NCBI RefSeq assembly: GCF_030687895.1
Contig: NZ_CP117452.1
Coordinates: 4,332,501-4,396,500, forward strand
DNA length: 64,000 nucleotides
Direction of reading: 5' to 3'
DNA from: Pseudomonas sp. FP198
GTDB lineage: Bacteria > Pseudomonadota > Gammaproteobacteria > Pseudomonadales > Pseudomonadaceae
The notes under the pieces are model-generated. The model saw only the letters and a list, made by a program, of their open reading frames with translations. It made no database searches and was not told the DNA's origin. Of this stretch, positions 63,329 through 64,000 are shown piece after piece. Position 1 is the first letter of the stretch. Each line of letters opens with the position of its first letter. The translations under genes and the position numbers were made by a program.

Positions 63329-64000
63329 TCAAGGACTGTAATACCCCACAGCCACCAACAAATGCCCAGCCTTCTTCAAATAGGCATGCTTGTTCTCGAC
63401 CCTCCCCGTGACCGGATTCTTCCAGCGATACTCATATTCCCCCGCATCCTGCTTGCCCATCATGGCCAGGATCGGCTCACCCACCGGTTTGCCAGCCGGA
63501 TCCTTGACCTTGGCAAAATCGGTATTGATCAAACGCAGAGTGGTGCCATGACCGACATAACGGCGGGTATCGAGATCAACGACAAAGACGTACAGGTCAT
63601 CCTGAAGGTAACCACCCTTGAGGGAATTGATCGCCGTCAGCGTCGCTTTCTCACTCTTCAGCAAGTCCGCCGAAGCCTTGTCCAGTAGCGCCCTGGCCTG
63701 ATCGGCAGAGGCCCTTGGCAAGTAATAGCCAACCGCGAGGATCCGCTCGCCGACCCGCTGGAAATACACACGCTTGCGCTCGACCTTGCCGTCCGCCCAG
63801 TTCTGCCAGCGATACTCGGCCTGCTGGATGCCGCTGGCTTCCGGGGTCTTCAACGCATCCTTGAACGCCTTGCGCAGATCCGGCCCCAACACCTCGGACA
63901 CGTCTCGCCCGATCAGCGCCGACGATGGACCGCCGCTGGCGAGCATTACCCCTTGGGTGTCGACCACAAACACGTAGCGGTCCTTGTCGACGAATTCGCC
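63329..64000 (-). CDS. Cache domain sensor protein, 3' part (5' end outside window)
   Basis: The visible 223 residues contain two similar blocks, each with a beta-sheet FVVDTQG- or FVVDLDTR-type start, a long helical link and a closing motif (YRWQNWADGKVERKRVYF and YRWKNPVTGRVENKHAYL). They end RILAVGYYLP and LLVAVGYYSP and resemble single-cache domains that bind small ligands outside the cytoplasm. No HAMP, methyl-accepting or GGDEF domain follows, so this is probably a secreted binding protein with two cache modules. The frame continues past position 64000. Confidence 0.8.
   Translation of the reverse strand, partial: GEFVDKDRYVFVVDTQGVMLASGGPSSALIGRDVSEVLGPDLRKAFKDALKTPEASGIQQAEYRWQNWADGKVERKRVYFQRVGERILAVGYYLPRASADQARALLDKASADLLKSEKATLTAINSLKGGYLQDDLYVFVVDLDTRRYVGHGTTLRLINTDFAKVKDPAGKPVGEPILAMMGKQDAGEYEYRWKNPVTGRVENKHAYLKKAGHLLVAVGYYSP

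Overview
The window is a high-GC chromosomal segment from a Pseudomonas of the fluorescens group. The evidence is the gene content (phaG, xenB, olsBA, an Emh/Ttg/Mex-type efflux operon, a complete pca cluster with PcaR, pitA, rapA), protein sequences of Pseudomonas type, and many short palindromic REP pairs of the kinds that litter fluorescens-group genomes. No prophage, integrase, insertion sequence or CRISPR array was seen.

Layout. 0-5 kb: the 3' part of a urea carboxylase gene followed by allophanate hydrolase (urea breakdown), then a degenerate GGDEF membrane protein, a tiny Cys-rich CWC protein and rsuA. 6.5-8 kb: phaG and tRNA-Gly(CCC). 8-12 kb: a large orphan RTX-type repeat protein built from four copies of a 642-bp unit. 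12-14.4 kb: an Lrp regulator divergent from a LysE exporter, a higBA toxin-antitoxin pair and a hicB remnant. 14.5-19.8 kb: small envelope and stress-type genes, a PAS-GAF-GGDEF diguanylate cyclase and a SIR2-like DUF4917 protein. 19.9-31.4 kb: mixed housekeeping and envelope genes (PfpI, methyltransferase, LemA/TPM operon, bglX, clsB, YceI, serine hydrolase, acyl-CoA dehydrogenase-like).

31.5-33.7 kb: olsBA (ornithine lipid synthesis) and ACP phosphodiesterase. 33.8-36.5 kb: an ArsR regulator, MFS transporter and XenB operon behind striking inverted repeats. 36.7-43.4 kb: a TetR repressor divergent from a three-gene RND efflux operon with a TtgR-like operator. 43.6-56.4 kb: the protocatechuate branch of the beta-ketoadipate pathway. 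Protocatechuate is cleaved by PcaHG and processed by PcaB, PcaC, PcaD, PcaIJ and PcaF to succinyl-CoA and acetyl-CoA. PcaK and PcaT import substrates, an OprD-type porin faces the cluster, and PcaR-like 15-bp sites stand before pcaR, pcaK, pcaI and the porin. 56.9-64 kb: small conserved proteins, pitA, a probable ccoM (cbb3 oxidase small subunit) behind an Anr/FNR-type box, rapA, and a cache-domain gene cut by the window end.

The points I consider most worth following are the REP pair translated in frame inside urea carboxylase, the orphan ccoM-like gene with its Anr box, the PcaR site before the porin, the SIR2-like DUF4917 protein, and the near-identical repeats in the RTX gene.
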